DNA from: CAJFUR01 sp904420575
GTDB lineage: Bacteria; Actinomycetota; Coriobacteriia; Coriobacteriales; Eggerthellaceae
Direction of reading: 5' to 3'
Length of the DNA stretch: 64,000 bases
Assembly (NCBI GenBank): GCA_965119745.1
Contig: OZ221973.1
Span: forward strand, 3,038,001 to 3,102,000
In this document: in pieces, positions 6,389 to 17,863 of the stretch
How positions within the stretch are numbered: position 1 is the stretch's first letter
Layout of the letters: each line of letters opens with the position of its first letter
Notes under the pieces: model-generated
Database searches by the model: none
Told to the model about the DNA's origin: nothing
Seen by the model: the letters and a program-made list of their open reading frames with translations, nothing else
Position numbers and translations under genes: made by a program

Positions 6389-8623
6389 TTATTCCCCCTC
6401 TTCCACTTTGTAGACCTTGCAGATGAAGCTCTTGTAGTTCGATCCGAAGCCGCTCTTGCCCGGGATCCACGGGATGGTGTTGTTGATGTTGAGGTCGAAC
6501 ACGTCGTAGAACTTCTCCGGGTCGCCCTCGGGGAACCACCAGCCATGGTCGCACGAGACGATGCGGCGGTCCATGATGGGCGTGAGCTTCGCCTTGCGCT
6601 TGGCGCGGCCCATCGGGCCTTCCATCCACACCCAGTCGCCATCCTTGATGCCGTACTTCTCGGCCGTCTCGGGATGGATCTCCATCATCGGCCAGGGATG
6701 GTAATGGCGCATGCGCTCGATCTGGCGATGCTCGGAATGGAACATGCTCCAGGTACGGGCGCCGCTCGTCATGACCAGCGGAAACTCTTCCATGAGCTCG
6801 GGCGTGGAACCGGGGCCGGGCTCGGGCTCCTCGAAGTACGGCAGCGGGTCGAGGCCGGCCTGGTTGTAGAAGTTGCTCCACAGCTCGATGCGGCCCGTCG
6901 GGGTGTTGAAGCCGGGCTGGCCGTCCTTGCGCAGCATGCCCTTCTCGTAGCGGTAGTACTCGATGGGCTGGTAGGCCGGCGCGACGCTCTGCAGTTCCTC
7001 GAACGACATCTCGGTGGGCTTCAGCATGTCGGTGAACATCTCGTCCACGTTGTCCCACGGCCATGCCTCGGGATTCCAGCGCTTGCCCAGTTCCAGGTTG
7101 ATCTGCATGTCGGAGCGGCACTCGCCCACGTCGGTGACCTTGTTGATGGTGGAACCGCGCTGCGCGCCGGACACGAAGGCGATGCCGTTGCGCTCGGGGA
7201 ACGTGCAGGCCGGCAGCACCACGTCGGCCAGGGCGGCGATGGTGGGCGTCTTGAACAGGTCGACCACCACGATGAAGTCCAGCTTGTTGAGCGCGTTGTA
7301 CAGGCGCTGCGGGTCGGCGCCCATGCACGCGATGGGGTTGGTGGTCTGCAGCCAGGCGCCATGGATCTCGTAGGGGACGCCCGTCTCGATGGTCTTGACG
7401 GTCTCGTCAGGCTGCGACACGGCGAAGCCGAAGTTGAACAGCGGGTAGTCCTGGATGCCGATGCGCTTGGCCTCCTGCTCGGGCCCCAGGATCTCGCGGC
7501 CCCAGCCGCCGGCCACGGAAAGGATCTCCGGCGCCACGATCATGCCGCCCGGGCGCTCCATGTTGCCCGTGATCTCCCAGAGGGCCAGGATGGCCTGGCC
7601 GGCCGGCATGGCCTCGCGGGTCATGTCCACGGCCACGCCCCACTGCAGCGTGGAGTTCTTGGCGTTGCCCAGCATGCGGGCGGCCGCGACGATCTTGTCT
7701 TCGGGCACCCACGTGATCTCGGACACGCGCTTCGTGTCGAACTCGTCGGCACGCTCCTTCAGCTCTTCGAAGCCGTAGCACCAGTTGTCGACGAACTCGT
7801 GGTCGTACAGGTCCTCGTCGATGATGACCTTCATCATGCCCAGGGCCAGGGCGGCGTCGGTGCCGGGGCGCACGCGCAGATGCAGCTCGGACTTGGTGGC
7901 CAGCCACGTGACCTTCGGGTCCACCGTGACGATCTTCATGCCGCGCTTCATGAGGTCGATGACCCAGTGGCCGTAGAAGCCTTCGATGTTGGACTTCAGA
8001 GGATAGTTGCCCCAGATGAACATGACTTCGGGGATTTCGTAGTCGGGATGGTCGTAGCGCTCGGGGAACTGCTGGGCGGCGTCGGGGATCCAGGGCGCGC
8101 CGGTGGTGGCGGCCATGCCGGCGATGCGCGGCAGGTAGCAGCACTGTCCAGAGAGGAAGCCGGTGTAGTTCGGGCTGCCAAACGACCAGCACAGGCGTGT
8201 GATGTACGCAGCGATGTCACGGCCGGTTCCCTGGGCGAACACCACGGACTCGGCGCCGTACTTCTCCTTCATGTCCATGAACTTCTCGGTGATGAGGTCG
8301 TAAGCCTCGTCCCACGAGATGCGCTCCCACTTGTCGAGCCCACGGTCCTTCGGGTCGCGCTTCATGGGGAACTGCAGGCGTTCCTTGTGATGCGTCACCT
8401 CGGGCACGTCCAGGCAGCGCATGCACAGCCTGCCGTTCGTCCACGGGTCTTCCGGGTCGCCTTCGCACTTGACCAGCTTGCCGTCGGCGTCGGTGTACAT
8501 GACCACGCCGCAGCCCAAGTGACACCCAGGTCCCGTCCAAGCGCAGCCACGCGTGACGTCGAAATCGCCTTCCTTGTACTGGAACGGCTTTTCGTGGTCG
8601 ACGATCCTGTACTGCTCACCCAT
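6389..8623 (-). CDS. Cytosolic molybdopterin (bis-MGD) oxidoreductase catalytic subunit, DMSO-reductase superfamily
   Basis: A 744-residue catalytic subunit. The N-terminal cluster-binding motif is C27-x6-C34-x3-C38-x28-C67, then the usual ERISWDEAYDLI segment. SGQCCYLPR (C161/C162) lies where the metal-ligand residue is expected, so cysteine is the likely Mo or W ligand. There is no twin-arginine signal. Length, lack of export and the small Fe-S partner suit the acetylene hydratase/pyrogallol transhydroxylase/catechol dehydroxylase side of the family rather than a respiratory DMSO reductase; the substrate is unknown. The ATG at 8623 has a GAGGAGG ribosome binding site; the open frame upstream to 8806 crosses the divergent promoter and is not used. 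The divergent LuxR membrane regulator suggests substrate-induced expression, as described for Eggerthella dehydroxylases (inference). Confidence 0.88.
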   Translation of the reverse strand: MGEQYRIVDHEKPFQYKEGDFDVTRGCAWTGPGCHLGCGVVMYTDADGKLVKCEGDPEDPWTNGRLCMRCLDVPEVTHHKERLQFPMKRDPKDRGLDKWERISWDEAYDLITEKFMDMKEKYGAESVVFAQGTGRDIAAYITRLCWSFGSPNYTGFLSGQCCYLPRIAGMAATTGAPWIPDAAQQFPERYDHPDYEIPEVMFIWGNYPLKSNIEGFYGHWVIDLMKRGMKIVTVDPKVTWLATKSELHLRVRPGTDAALALGMMKVIIDEDLYDHEFVDNWCYGFEELKERADEFDTKRVSEITWVPEDKIVAAARMLGNAKNSTLQWGVAVDMTREAMPAGQAILALWEITGNMERPGGMIVAPEILSVAGGWGREILGPEQEAKRIGIQDYPLFNFGFAVSQPDETVKTIETGVPYEIHGAWLQTTNPIACMGADPQRLYNALNKLDFIVVVDLFKTPTIAALADVVLPACTFPERNGIAFVSGAQRGSTINKVTDVGECRSDMQINLELGKRWNPEAWPWDNVDEMFTDMLKPTEMSFEELQSVAPAYQPIEYYRYEKGMLRKDGQPGFNTPTGRIELWSNFYNQAGLDPLPYFEEPEPGPGSTPELMEEFPLVMTSGARTWSMFHSEHRQIERMRHYHPWPMMEIHPETAEKYGIKDGDWVWMEGPMGRAKRKAKLTPIMDRRIVSCDHGWWFPEGDPEKFYDVFDLNINNTIPWIPGKSGFGSNYKSFICKVYKVEEGE

Positions 8624-8675
8624 ACTTGTGCCTCCTCGTCTTGTCGATGCCCGATCTTTTCTGATGCCTTGCATC

Positions 8676-8704
8676 TTGCCCCCACCATAAAGAACCGATA
8701 TGAT
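8676..8704 (+). promoter_or_regulatory. Candidate promoter of the LuxR-type regulator gene
   Basis: TTGCCC at 8676-8681 and TATGAT at 8699-8704 are separated by 17 bases, about 76 bases before the ATG at 8781. The divergent molybdenum-enzyme gene starts at 8623, so the 157-base gap must hold both promoters; no equally clear minus-strand pair was seen. Confidence 0.5.
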
Positions 8705-8780
8705 CAACGCCATCAGCCTTTGCCCTGAATGAGCGTGGCGGGCATCGCATGAACCATATGGAAAGCTACTGGGGGACCCT

Positions 8781-10319
8781 ATGGAAAAAAGTACCAGCGA
8801 TGACAAAATGCCTGATCATGAGTTTGGCAACGAAGCTTGCAGGGAAGGCATCCAAGAGGGCGAGGCACCAAACGCGCAGAAGCTTTGGTCGCCTTTGTTC
8901 TTCACGGCTGCCATAGGGATGGCGCTTTTCTGGTCGTGCTTCTTCACCATGCTCATGCGCAACTCCTTCATGGACGGCGACATCGACCAGCTGTGGTACC
9001 ACCTGTACCTGCGCATGGTGTTCTTCCTGGGTGCCGGGGCGGTGTGCCTGGTGGCCGTCAAAGCGAGCGACTTCGCGGCCAGCGAGCGGGGCCATCGCAT
9101 CCTCACGGGAGGCGTCTGCCTGTTTTCCGTGGTGGCCGCCGTGTCGTCGTTCACGGCGTTCTCGTTCGGCCTGACGATGCCGCTTGCCTTCGACCTGGTG
9201 GCGTGGAGCCTGGCGGGCGCAGGGCTCGCCTGCCTCCTGCTTTTGTGGATGGAGGTGGCGGCATCGTTCGGCCGGCCGTTTTTGCCGTGCTGCCTGGCCG
9301 TTTCGGCAGCGCTCGGCGGTGTGGCGTACCTGGTGCTGGACCTGCTGCCCTTCCCGTTCAACATCGGGCTTCTGTGCGTGAGCCCGCTTCTGAGCCTCGG
9401 CGTTATCAAGATGGTCGAGCAGGACGCCAGCGTGGTGCCCGCGGCGTTCGTGCCCTTGGCGGAATCGCGCAAGCGCGCACGGCTGACGCCGGCGTACCTG
9501 GCCATATCCGCGGCATACGGCATCGTGTTCGGGCTGGGCATCGGGTCCACCACGCAGATTCCCGGCGAGGAGGCACTTTATGCCGGCGTGGCGGTGTTCC
9601 TGCTTTTGGGCTCCGGCACGGCCTACGCGTTCCTCATGCGGTTCGCGAACCATGCGCTGCAGACCGATTCGCTGCGCATCATGTTCCCCGTGCTCATCAT
9701 CGCGCTCATCCCCATGTCGTTTTTGCACGGGCTGGCCTACACTGCCTGCAACCTGCTGTTGCTTTCGTGCTACGTGTTCTTCGAGATCGTGGGGCTGGAC
9801 GCCTCGATATCCCTTGCCAGGGAACGCGGCGCGTCGCCAGTGCATCTGGTGGCCACCAGCCAGGCCGTGCTGTACCTGGGACTTCTGCTGGGACACGCCA
9901 TCGGGCTTCTGGCCAGCGTGTCGGGCGTGGTGAACTACGCCATGCTCTCGACGGCCGCGCTGGGGCTCGTGGTGCTTCTGGCCGTGTTCATCACGTTCGC
10001 GCCGGTTGCGCCGCTGGCCTCTGTGCCCGAACCGGAAACGGAAGCCGAACCCGAACGCCACGAACAGGGACATTGGCGTGCACGGTGCGCCGCCGTCGCC
10101 CGCGAGGCCGGACTTTCCGCCCGCGAGACGGAAGTGTTCATGCTGCTGGCGAAAGGCCGCGGCATCGAGCATATCCAGAACAAGCTGTACATTTCCGGCC
10201 ACACCGTGAAGACCCACACGTACAACATCTACAAGAAGATGGGCATCAGTTCCCGCGAGGAGCTGCTGGACGCCATCGAAGGCATCAGTCTCGACGAAGA
10301 GTCGCCTGCGGAAACGTAG
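8781..10319 (+). CDS. LuxR-type regulator with multi-helix membrane domain
   Basis: A 512-residue protein with about twelve membrane helices from residue 35 to 415, a short acidic linker (EPETEAEPERHEQ) and a C-terminal LuxR/GerE helix-turn-helix at about residues 448-503 (LSARETEVFMLLAKGRG, then ISGHTVKTHTYNIYKKMGI). This fusion is greatly expanded in Eggerthellaceae, where members sit beside molybdenum-enzyme genes and respond to aromatic or other small molecules (family knowledge). The membrane part probably senses a ligand or a transported compound, and the DNA-binding part then acts from the membrane. It is divergent from the cytosolic molybdenum enzyme, its most likely target. ATG with GGGGGACC four bases upstream. 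A shared terminator separates it from the atp operon. Confidence 0.9.
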   Translation: MEKSTSDDKMPDHEFGNEACREGIQEGEAPNAQKLWSPLFFTAAIGMALFWSCFFTMLMRNSFMDGDIDQLWYHLYLRMVFFLGAGAVCLVAVKASDFAASERGHRILTGGVCLFSVVAAVSSFTAFSFGLTMPLAFDLVAWSLAGAGLACLLLLWMEVAASFGRPFLPCCLAVSAALGGVAYLVLDLLPFPFNIGLLCVSPLLSLGVIKMVEQDASVVPAAFVPLAESRKRARLTPAYLAISAAYGIVFGLGIGSTTQIPGEEALYAGVAVFLLLGSGTAYAFLMRFANHALQTDSLRIMFPVLIIALIPMSFLHGLAYTACNLLLLSCYVFFEIVGLDASISLARERGASPVHLVATSQAVLYLGLLLGHAIGLLASVSGVVNYAMLSTAALGLVVLLAVFITFAPVAPLASVPEPETEAEPERHEQGHWRARCAAVAREAGLSARETEVFMLLAKGRGIEHIQNKLYISGHTVKTHTYNIYKKMGISSREELLDAIEGISLDEESPAET

Positions 10320-10377
10320 AGCGCAAGGGATCCTTCGTCCCCGCTTCGCGGGGCCTCCCTGAGCTGCCCTCGACATG

Positions 10378-10402
10378 AAAAAGCCCCCTTGCGGGGGCTT
10401 TT
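10378..10402. terminator. Bidirectional rho-independent terminator
   Basis: AAGCCCCC (10381-10388), loop TTGC, GGGGGCTT (10393-10400), flanked by A-run on the left and T-run on the right, so it can end both the LuxR gene (plus) and the atp operon (minus). Confidence 0.9.
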
Positions 10403-10454
10403 CAGTGGTTCTTGACGCACGCCTCGACCTCGGACAGTCGCTTCGGTCAGACGG

Positions 10455-10864
10455 TCAGGCGGCTTCGACGGCATGCAGCTGCACGTGGCACCAGTCGATG
10501 TCGGCAGCGAGCGTCGTCTTCGCAACGGCTTCCTCGGACTGCTCGGCGGCCTTCGCCTCGAGCGCCGCCAGCTGCTCGCGCACCTTCGCAGCGTCGATCT
10601 GGCCCGCAGGCAGGGCGCGGTCGGCCAGGATGATGACCTTCTTGCCCGTCACCTCCACGTAGCCGCCCTGCAGGGCGAAGCGCTGGGTCTCGCCGTCCTT
10701 TTCGTTCTGGATGCGCGCCACGCCGTCGGCAAGCACCGACACCAGCGGCACGTGGCCCTGCAAAAAGCCCATCTCGCCCTCGACGCCCGGCACGACCACC
10801 ATATACGCGTCGTCGGAATACAGCTTCGCCGCAGGCGTCACGATGTCGCACACGAGCCCGGCCA

Positions 10865-10865
<1 letters not shown>
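10455..10865 (-). CDS. atpC: ATP synthase F1 subunit epsilon
   Basis: A 136-residue epsilon subunit, part of the central stalk and regulator of ATP hydrolysis. The N-terminal beta-sandwich has the conserved GEMGFLQGHVPLV segment (residues about 31-43) and ends with a two-helix Ala/Glu-rich C-terminal domain (IDAAKVREQLAALEAKAAEQ). The C-terminal tail (ADIDWCHVQLHAVEAA) is not part of the usual core. The ATG shares one base with the atpD stop (TAATG), so translation is coupled. It is the last gene of the operon and is followed by the terminator at 10378-10402. Confidence 0.93.
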
Positions 10866-12310
<1,445 letters not shown>

Positions 12311-13210
12311 TTAGTCCTCCAAAGCCGCCGCGCCGCCCACGATCTCCGAAATCTCGGTCGTGATGGCGCCTTGGCGTACACGGTTATACAGTCTGGTCAG
12401 CGTTTCAACCATTTCATTGGCGTTGTCGGTCGCCGACTTCATTGCGGTGCGGCGCGCGCCCTGTTCGGCCGCCGCCGAGTCGATGAGGCCGTGGTACAAC
12501 GTCGTGCGCACGTAGGCCGGCAGCAGCCGGTCGAGCACGCCGTCGGCGCTCGGTTCGAACACCACGTCGCCGGAAAGCTCCGACGTGGCCGCTTCCGCGT
12601 CCGCAGCAGGCTTCTCCAGCAACGCGGCCGTGTCGATGGGCAGAACCAGCTCTTCGCGGAGCCGTTGCTCGGCGGCGTTCTTCGCGTGGTTGTACACGAG
12701 AATCACTTCGTCGAGCTCGCCCTTCTCGTAGCCGTCGATGGCATAGGCCGCTATCGCCGACGCTTCCTCGACCGTCGGGTCGGCAGAAAGGTCCTTGAAC
12801 TCCAACGCCGGCACGATCTTGCGGTAGTTGAAGTAGCCAACGGCCTTCTTGCCGCAGGCCACGATGTCCACCTGGGCACCCGCGGCCTGCTTTTCCTTCA
12901 TCAGTTGCTCGACATGGCGCAGCACGTTGCTGTTGAACCCGCCAGCGAGCCCACGGTCCGACACGACAACCACCACAAGCACGTTCTTGACCTCGTCGTG
13001 CTTCTGGAGCAAGGCGTTTTCCGATCCGCCCACGCGCTCGGCGACGTTCGCGAGCATCTCCATCATGGAGTCGGAATACGGCGTCGCGGCCTCCACGCGC
13101 TCGGTGGCGCGGCGGATCTTGGCGGCGGCGACCATTTCCATGGTGCGCGTGATCTGCTTCGTCGATGCGACGGAGTTGATACGCCGTTCAATGTCGTGAA
13201 GGTTGGGCAT
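12311..13210 (-). CDS. atpG: ATP synthase F1 subunit gamma
   Basis: A 299-residue rotor subunit. The conserved N-terminal helix (IERRINSVASTKQITRTMEM, residues 7-26) and C-terminal helix (TAMKSATDNANEMVETLTR, then YNRVRQGAITTEISEIVGGA) form the coiled shaft, and a Rossmann-like middle contains VVVVSDRGLAGGFN. An acidic insertion near residues 195-215 (KPAADAEAATSELSGD) is less typical but lies in the variable region. It sits between atpA and atpD in the usual order, with 12 bases to atpA, and turns inside the alpha/beta ring to couple proton flow to catalysis. Confidence 0.97.
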   Translation of the reverse strand: MPNLHDIERRINSVASTKQITRTMEMVAAAKIRRATERVEAATPYSDSMMEMLANVAERVGGSENALLQKHDEVKNVLVVVVVSDRGLAGGFNSNVLRHVEQLMKEKQAAGAQVDIVACGKKAVGYFNYRKIVPALEFKDLSADPTVEEASAIAAYAIDGYEKGELDEVILVYNHAKNAAEQRLREELVLPIDTAALLEKPAADAEAATSELSGDVVFEPSADGVLDRLLPAYVRTTLYHGLIDSAAAEQGARRTAMKSATDNANEMVETLTRLYNRVRQGAITTEISEIVGGAAALED

Positions 13211-13222
13211 GGTCTACCTGCC

Positions 13223-14787
<1,565 letters not shown>

Positions 14788-14794
<7 letters not shown>

Positions 14795-15366
14795 TCACCT
14801 CCATCCATAGATTGTTTGAGCACGGTTCGGGCGTTTTCGAGCTGCGAAACGACGCTCGCGTCGATGCGCTTCCCGCCAACGCTCATGAGTATGCCGCCCA
14901 ACAGGGACGCGTCGAGATGCTCGCGCAGCACGACGTTCGTGCCCAAATCGGCTTCGGCTTTGTTCTTGATGACCTCGCGCAGATGATCGTCGAGCTCCAC
15001 GACCGTCGTCACGTCGACGACGTTCACGTTGAGCTTGCGCTCGAGCTGTTCGCCATAGCTCGCCCACACGCGCGAAAGCAACGGGATGTCGCCACGCTCG
15101 GCCATGACGGACAGGACATCCGTCAGGATCGGGTTGCAGTCCGCGAAGACGCCGCGCGCGAGCGCGCTGCGCTGTTCGGGCGTGTAGGAGCTGTCTTCCA
15201 GGGCGCTGGACAGATCGATGCTGGAACGCATGATGCGCAGGATCTGCTCGGCCTGGTCGCGAACTTCGAGCACCGCATCCTGGCCGCCCGCTTCGAAGGC
15301 GGAATCGAGCAGGACCGACGCGTACGTCGAGACCTTCTCTTTTTCTAGGAGTCGGTTAGTTGGCAT
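14788..15366 (-). CDS. atpH: ATP synthase F1 subunit delta
   Basis: A 192-residue delta (OSCP-like) subunit joining F1 to the peripheral b stalk. The N-terminal helical bundle starts STYASVLLDSAFEAGG, and the C-terminal part has the conserved TVVELDDHLREVIKNKAEADLG and GGILMSVGGKRIDASVVSQLE segments (close to the GGixixigdkviDgSvrgqL consensus). The end, SMDGGEC, is slightly unusual. It overlaps atpF by 11 bases and atpA by one or seven bases depending on the atpA start, so the operon is tightly packed. Confidence 0.95.
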
Positions 15367-15976
15367 TGAAACTGCCCGCCTCGTTCACGTAACGCTCCAC
15401 GATCTTGCGGTGTTCGTCGTCGTTGAGATCGTTCCCGATGACGCGCGACGCGACCGAAATGGAGAGATCGGCCACCGAACCCTGCAGCTCGGAGATGGCG
15501 GCCTTCTTCTCGGCCTCGATGGCCGCGCGCGCCTTCTCGATCATGGCGGCGGATTCGGCCTGCGCCTTCTCGGTCATGTCGGCCTTCACGGCCTCGCCCG
15601 TCTTCTTCGCATCTGCGACGATCTGGGCGGCCTGCGACTTCGCCTCTTCGAGCTGACGCTTGTATTCTTCGAGCAGCCGCTCGCTTTCGATGCGCGCGGC
15701 CTCGGACTTCTCAAGGGACTCCTTGATGGTCCGCTCGCGCTTTTCGAGCATCCCGGCGAACTTCGGCCAACCGAGCTTGCCCAGCACCACGACCAGTATG
15801 ATGAAGCACACCAGCATGGGGATGAACTCGGTCATGTTGGGAAGGATGGCGGAAATGCCGCCCGACTCCTCTTCAGATGCAAACGCGAGCGCGGGAAAAG
15901 CAAGGGACATGCTGCTCGCCCCGAGCGCGACGGCGCCCGTGGTGCGAACAAATGCTTTTTTCGCTCCAGCTTTCAC
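15356..15976 (-). CDS. atpF: ATP synthase Fo subunit b with N-terminal signal-like extension
   Basis: A 206-residue peripheral stalk subunit. The usual single helix is at residues 50-68 (FIPMLVCFIILVVVLGKLG), followed by a long Glu/Lys/Ala coiled coil and the C-terminal delta-binding end. Unusually, residues 1-34 form a second hydrophobic segment preceded by KKAFVRTT and ending in FPALAFASEEE, which reads like a signal peptide with an AFA cleavage site; most b subunits lack it. The GTG at 15976 follows AAGGAGGAAG at a sensible distance, so the extension appears to be translated. It may be processed to expose a periplasmic N-terminus (inference). Confidence 0.93.
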   Translation of the reverse strand: MKAGAKKAFVRTTGAVALGASSMSLAFPALAFASEEESGGISAILPNMTEFIPMLVCFIILVVVLGKLGWPKFAGMLEKRERTIKESLEKSEAARIESERLLEEYKRQLEEAKSQAAQIVADAKKTGEAVKADMTEKAQAESAAMIEKARAAIEAEKKAAISELQGSVADLSISVASRVIGNDLNDDEHRKIVERYVNEAGSFNAN

Positions 15977-16025
15977 GTACTTCCTCCTTAAGCCTTGTTT
16001 GGCATGCGTCTTTACAAGGCCCAGG

Positions 16026-16244
16026 TTAGACGATGAACGCGAGAACGAAGCCGATGAGGCCCAGAGCCTCGGCCAGGGCGGCGCCGATGATGAAGTTGGT
16101 GAACAGACGACCCTGCAGTTCGGGCTGACGCGCAGTGGCCATGCAGCAGCCGTAGCACGCAAGGCCGATGCCCAGGCCGGGGCCGAACGTAGCCAAGCCA
16201 TAGCCCACCAGTTTCAAGGCGTTGATGACGAGTACCGTTTCCAA
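16026..16244 (-). CDS. atpE: ATP synthase Fo subunit c
   Basis: A 72-residue two-helix proteolipid forming the rotor ring. The ion-binding carboxylate is E59 in AALAEALGLIG, and the polar loop is RQPE (39-42). Na+-type rings carry a Gln in the first helix and Ser/Thr after the Glu; here those positions are Ile and Ala, so proton coupling is likely (established correlation). Cys30, Cys33 and Cys34 just before the loop (ACYGCCMATARQPE) are unusual for a c subunit. AAAGGAGGAAAC precedes the ATG. A 49-base gap separates it from atpF and 166 bases from atpB. Confidence 0.96.
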   Translation of the reverse strand: METVLVINALKLVGYGLATFGPGLGIGLACYGCCMATARQPELQGRLFTNFIIGAALAEALGLIGFVLAFIV

Positions 16245-16410
16245 AGTTTCCTCCTTTTACCGTTTTTGGGCCTGTCCCAAAAAACACCGGTCTACTATGT
16301 TCATCCGGCGTCCCCGCCGGTGAAACCCTACGTCGCGGGCATGGCCGAAACCGCGCCCCGCATCCAGCCGCCTGCGGACGCCCGTCCGTGCGGCCAAGCG
16401 AGCCCGAAGC

Positions 16411-17196
16411 CTAGTGGCTCGAGGTGGCCAGCGAGATGTACACCGCCGACAGGATGGTGAACACGTACGCCTGCAGGAAGGCGACCAGCACTTCCAGCGC
16501 GTACATGCACAGCAGAAACGCGATCCAGCCGATGGAGGGAGCCGCGGCGAGCAGCCCCGCGCCGTCGATGGCGGAACCGATGAAGAGGCTGGTGAGCAGA
16601 GCGAAGATGCCGAGCACCATATGGCCGGCGAACATGTTGCCGTAGAGTCGGACGGCCAGGGTGAGCACGCGCAGCACCGTGGAGAACAGCTCCAGGAACC
16701 ACACGATGGGAATCATGGGAACCGGCAGGCCGGAGGGGGCGAACGACTTCAGGTAGCCGCCGAGCCCCTGGGCCTTGATGCCCCAGTAGATGAAGTACAC
16801 GAACGACACGGCAGCCAGGGCCCACGTGATGGAAAGCGAGCCGGTGGGCGTCTTGCAGCCCGGGATGAGCCCGACGAAGTTGCTGATGAGGATGAAGAAG
16901 AACAGGGTTGCCAGCAAGGGCACGTGCTTTTCGTACCCGTGGCCGATGACGTCCTTGGCGATGCCGCCGCTCACGAAGTCGTAGCCGTACTCCACCATGC
17001 TGGCGAACCGGCCTTTCGGCACCAGCGACAGGCGACGGGACGCCACCAGCACGACGACGAGCGTGATGGCCAAGCAGATGAACATCCAGAACACGAAGTT
17101 CGACAGACCGAGCGAAGAATCCCCCACGATGTAGGCGGGCTTGAGCGACTGAACAAGGTGTTCCGCGCCTGCTGCAACCTGACTAAGAGCGTCCAC
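16411..17196 (-). CDS. atpB: ATP synthase Fo subunit a
   Basis: A 261-residue stator subunit providing the proton half-channels. The essential arginine is in LTLAVRLYGNMFAGH, the conserved penultimate-helix segment, and later helices include ALEVLVAFLQAYVFTILSAVYI with the usual Glu and Gln. At least six hydrophobic helices are seen. The GTG start at 17196 follows AAAGGG seven bases upstream. It comes first in the Fo block after the AtpI-like gene, as in most bacterial atp operons. Confidence 0.96.
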   Translation of the reverse strand: MDALSQVAAGAEHLVQSLKPAYIVGDSSLGLSNFVFWMFICLAITLVVVLVASRRLSLVPKGRFASMVEYGYDFVSGGIAKDVIGHGYEKHVPLLATLFFFILISNFVGLIPGCKTPTGSLSITWALAAVSFVYFIYWGIKAQGLGGYLKSFAPSGLPVPMIPIVWFLELFSTVLRVLTLAVRLYGNMFAGHMVLGIFALLTSLFIGSAIDGAGLLAAAPSIGWIAFLLCMYALEVLVAFLQAYVFTILSAVYISLATSSH

Positions 17197-17212
17197 GTAT
17201 CAACCCTTTCCC

Positions 17213-17494
17213 TTACTTCCTTGCCAACGTGCTGAAGCCGAAGGCGACGGCCGATACCACCAGGCCGCCCACTTCGGCGAGAACAAACGGCAGCACCAGG
17301 TCGCGCGCCACGAAGATGCAGACGATAAACGCCGCGACCAGGATCAAAAACGAAAGGAGCACGCCGAGCAAGAGCGCTCCGGCGTGTCCGAGGTTGCTCG
17401 TCGGGGTGGCTTTCCTGGCGAGCCTGAGGCCCATGTACAGGGGCAGGAAGCCGAGTATCCCGCTCACCGCTCCCAGAACTATGGCCGCAATCAT
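17213..17494 (-). CDS. AtpI-like small membrane protein heading the ATP synthase operon
   Basis: A 93-residue protein with three hydrophobic helices (residues 2-23, 38-63 and 68-88), 16 bases upstream of atpB. Position and topology are those of the AtpI/UncI assembly factor that helps the c ring form, but sequence similarity to AtpI cannot be shown from the residues alone. It could equally be a lineage-specific Fo accessory protein. The ATG at 17494 is the first gene start of the operon, so the operon promoter should lie in 17495-17863. Confidence 0.7.
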   Translation of the reverse strand: MIAAIVLGAVSGILGFLPLYMGLRLARKATPTSNLGHAGALLLGVLLSFLILVAAFIVCIFVARDLVLPFVLAEVGGLVVSAVAFGFSTLARK

Positions 17495-17644
17495 GTTTCG
17501 CTTTCGTCCTTCTGCGCTTGGCGCGCACCTGTCAAACCGCTACGTATGATAACGGAAGTTCCCGAATCTCTTACGGGAAGGTGACAAATTCCTAGAAAAT
17601 TCGGGTGAATGGCCGCTTTATCGGGGCAGAAAACGGCTGCTCAT

Positions 17645-17665
17645 TTGGTACTTCTATGGTACCAA
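17645..17665. promoter_or_regulatory. Inverted repeat upstream of the atp operon
   Basis: TTGGTAC (17645-17651) and GTACCAA (17659-17665) flank a 7-base spacer in the 369-base gap between the dCMP deaminase gene and the atp operon. It lies about 150 bases upstream of the first atp start, so it could bind a regulator of the operon. The rest of the gap holds an AT-richer stretch (17540-17620) and a GC-rich part with a short direct repeat (GGGGCCATGCGCGAGC near 17746 and 17794); no gene is seen there. Confidence 0.45.
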
Positions 17666-17863
17666 TTAAGATGAGGTGCCAAGGAAACGATGAGCGCGTG
17701 GCGAGGCGGCGCACGAGGGCGCGAGAGCGCGTGGCGCGGACGGAGGGGCCATGCGCGAGCAGGCGGCGCATGGCCGCCGCAACCCCTTGGAGGGGCCATG
17801 CGCGAGCGGTGCGGGAGGCAGGCGGAGGCACTGCGGCGATGCGCGGGCGGAAGCGCAGCGGCG

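Noticed and set aside
6134..8728. 864-codon plus-strand open frame
   Set aside because: Antisense to the molybdenum enzyme genes, His/Gly/Val-rich, no family features.
16026..16244. Sodium-coupled ATP synthase
   Set aside because: The Gln and the Ser/Thr after the key Glu that mark Na+-binding c subunits are absent.
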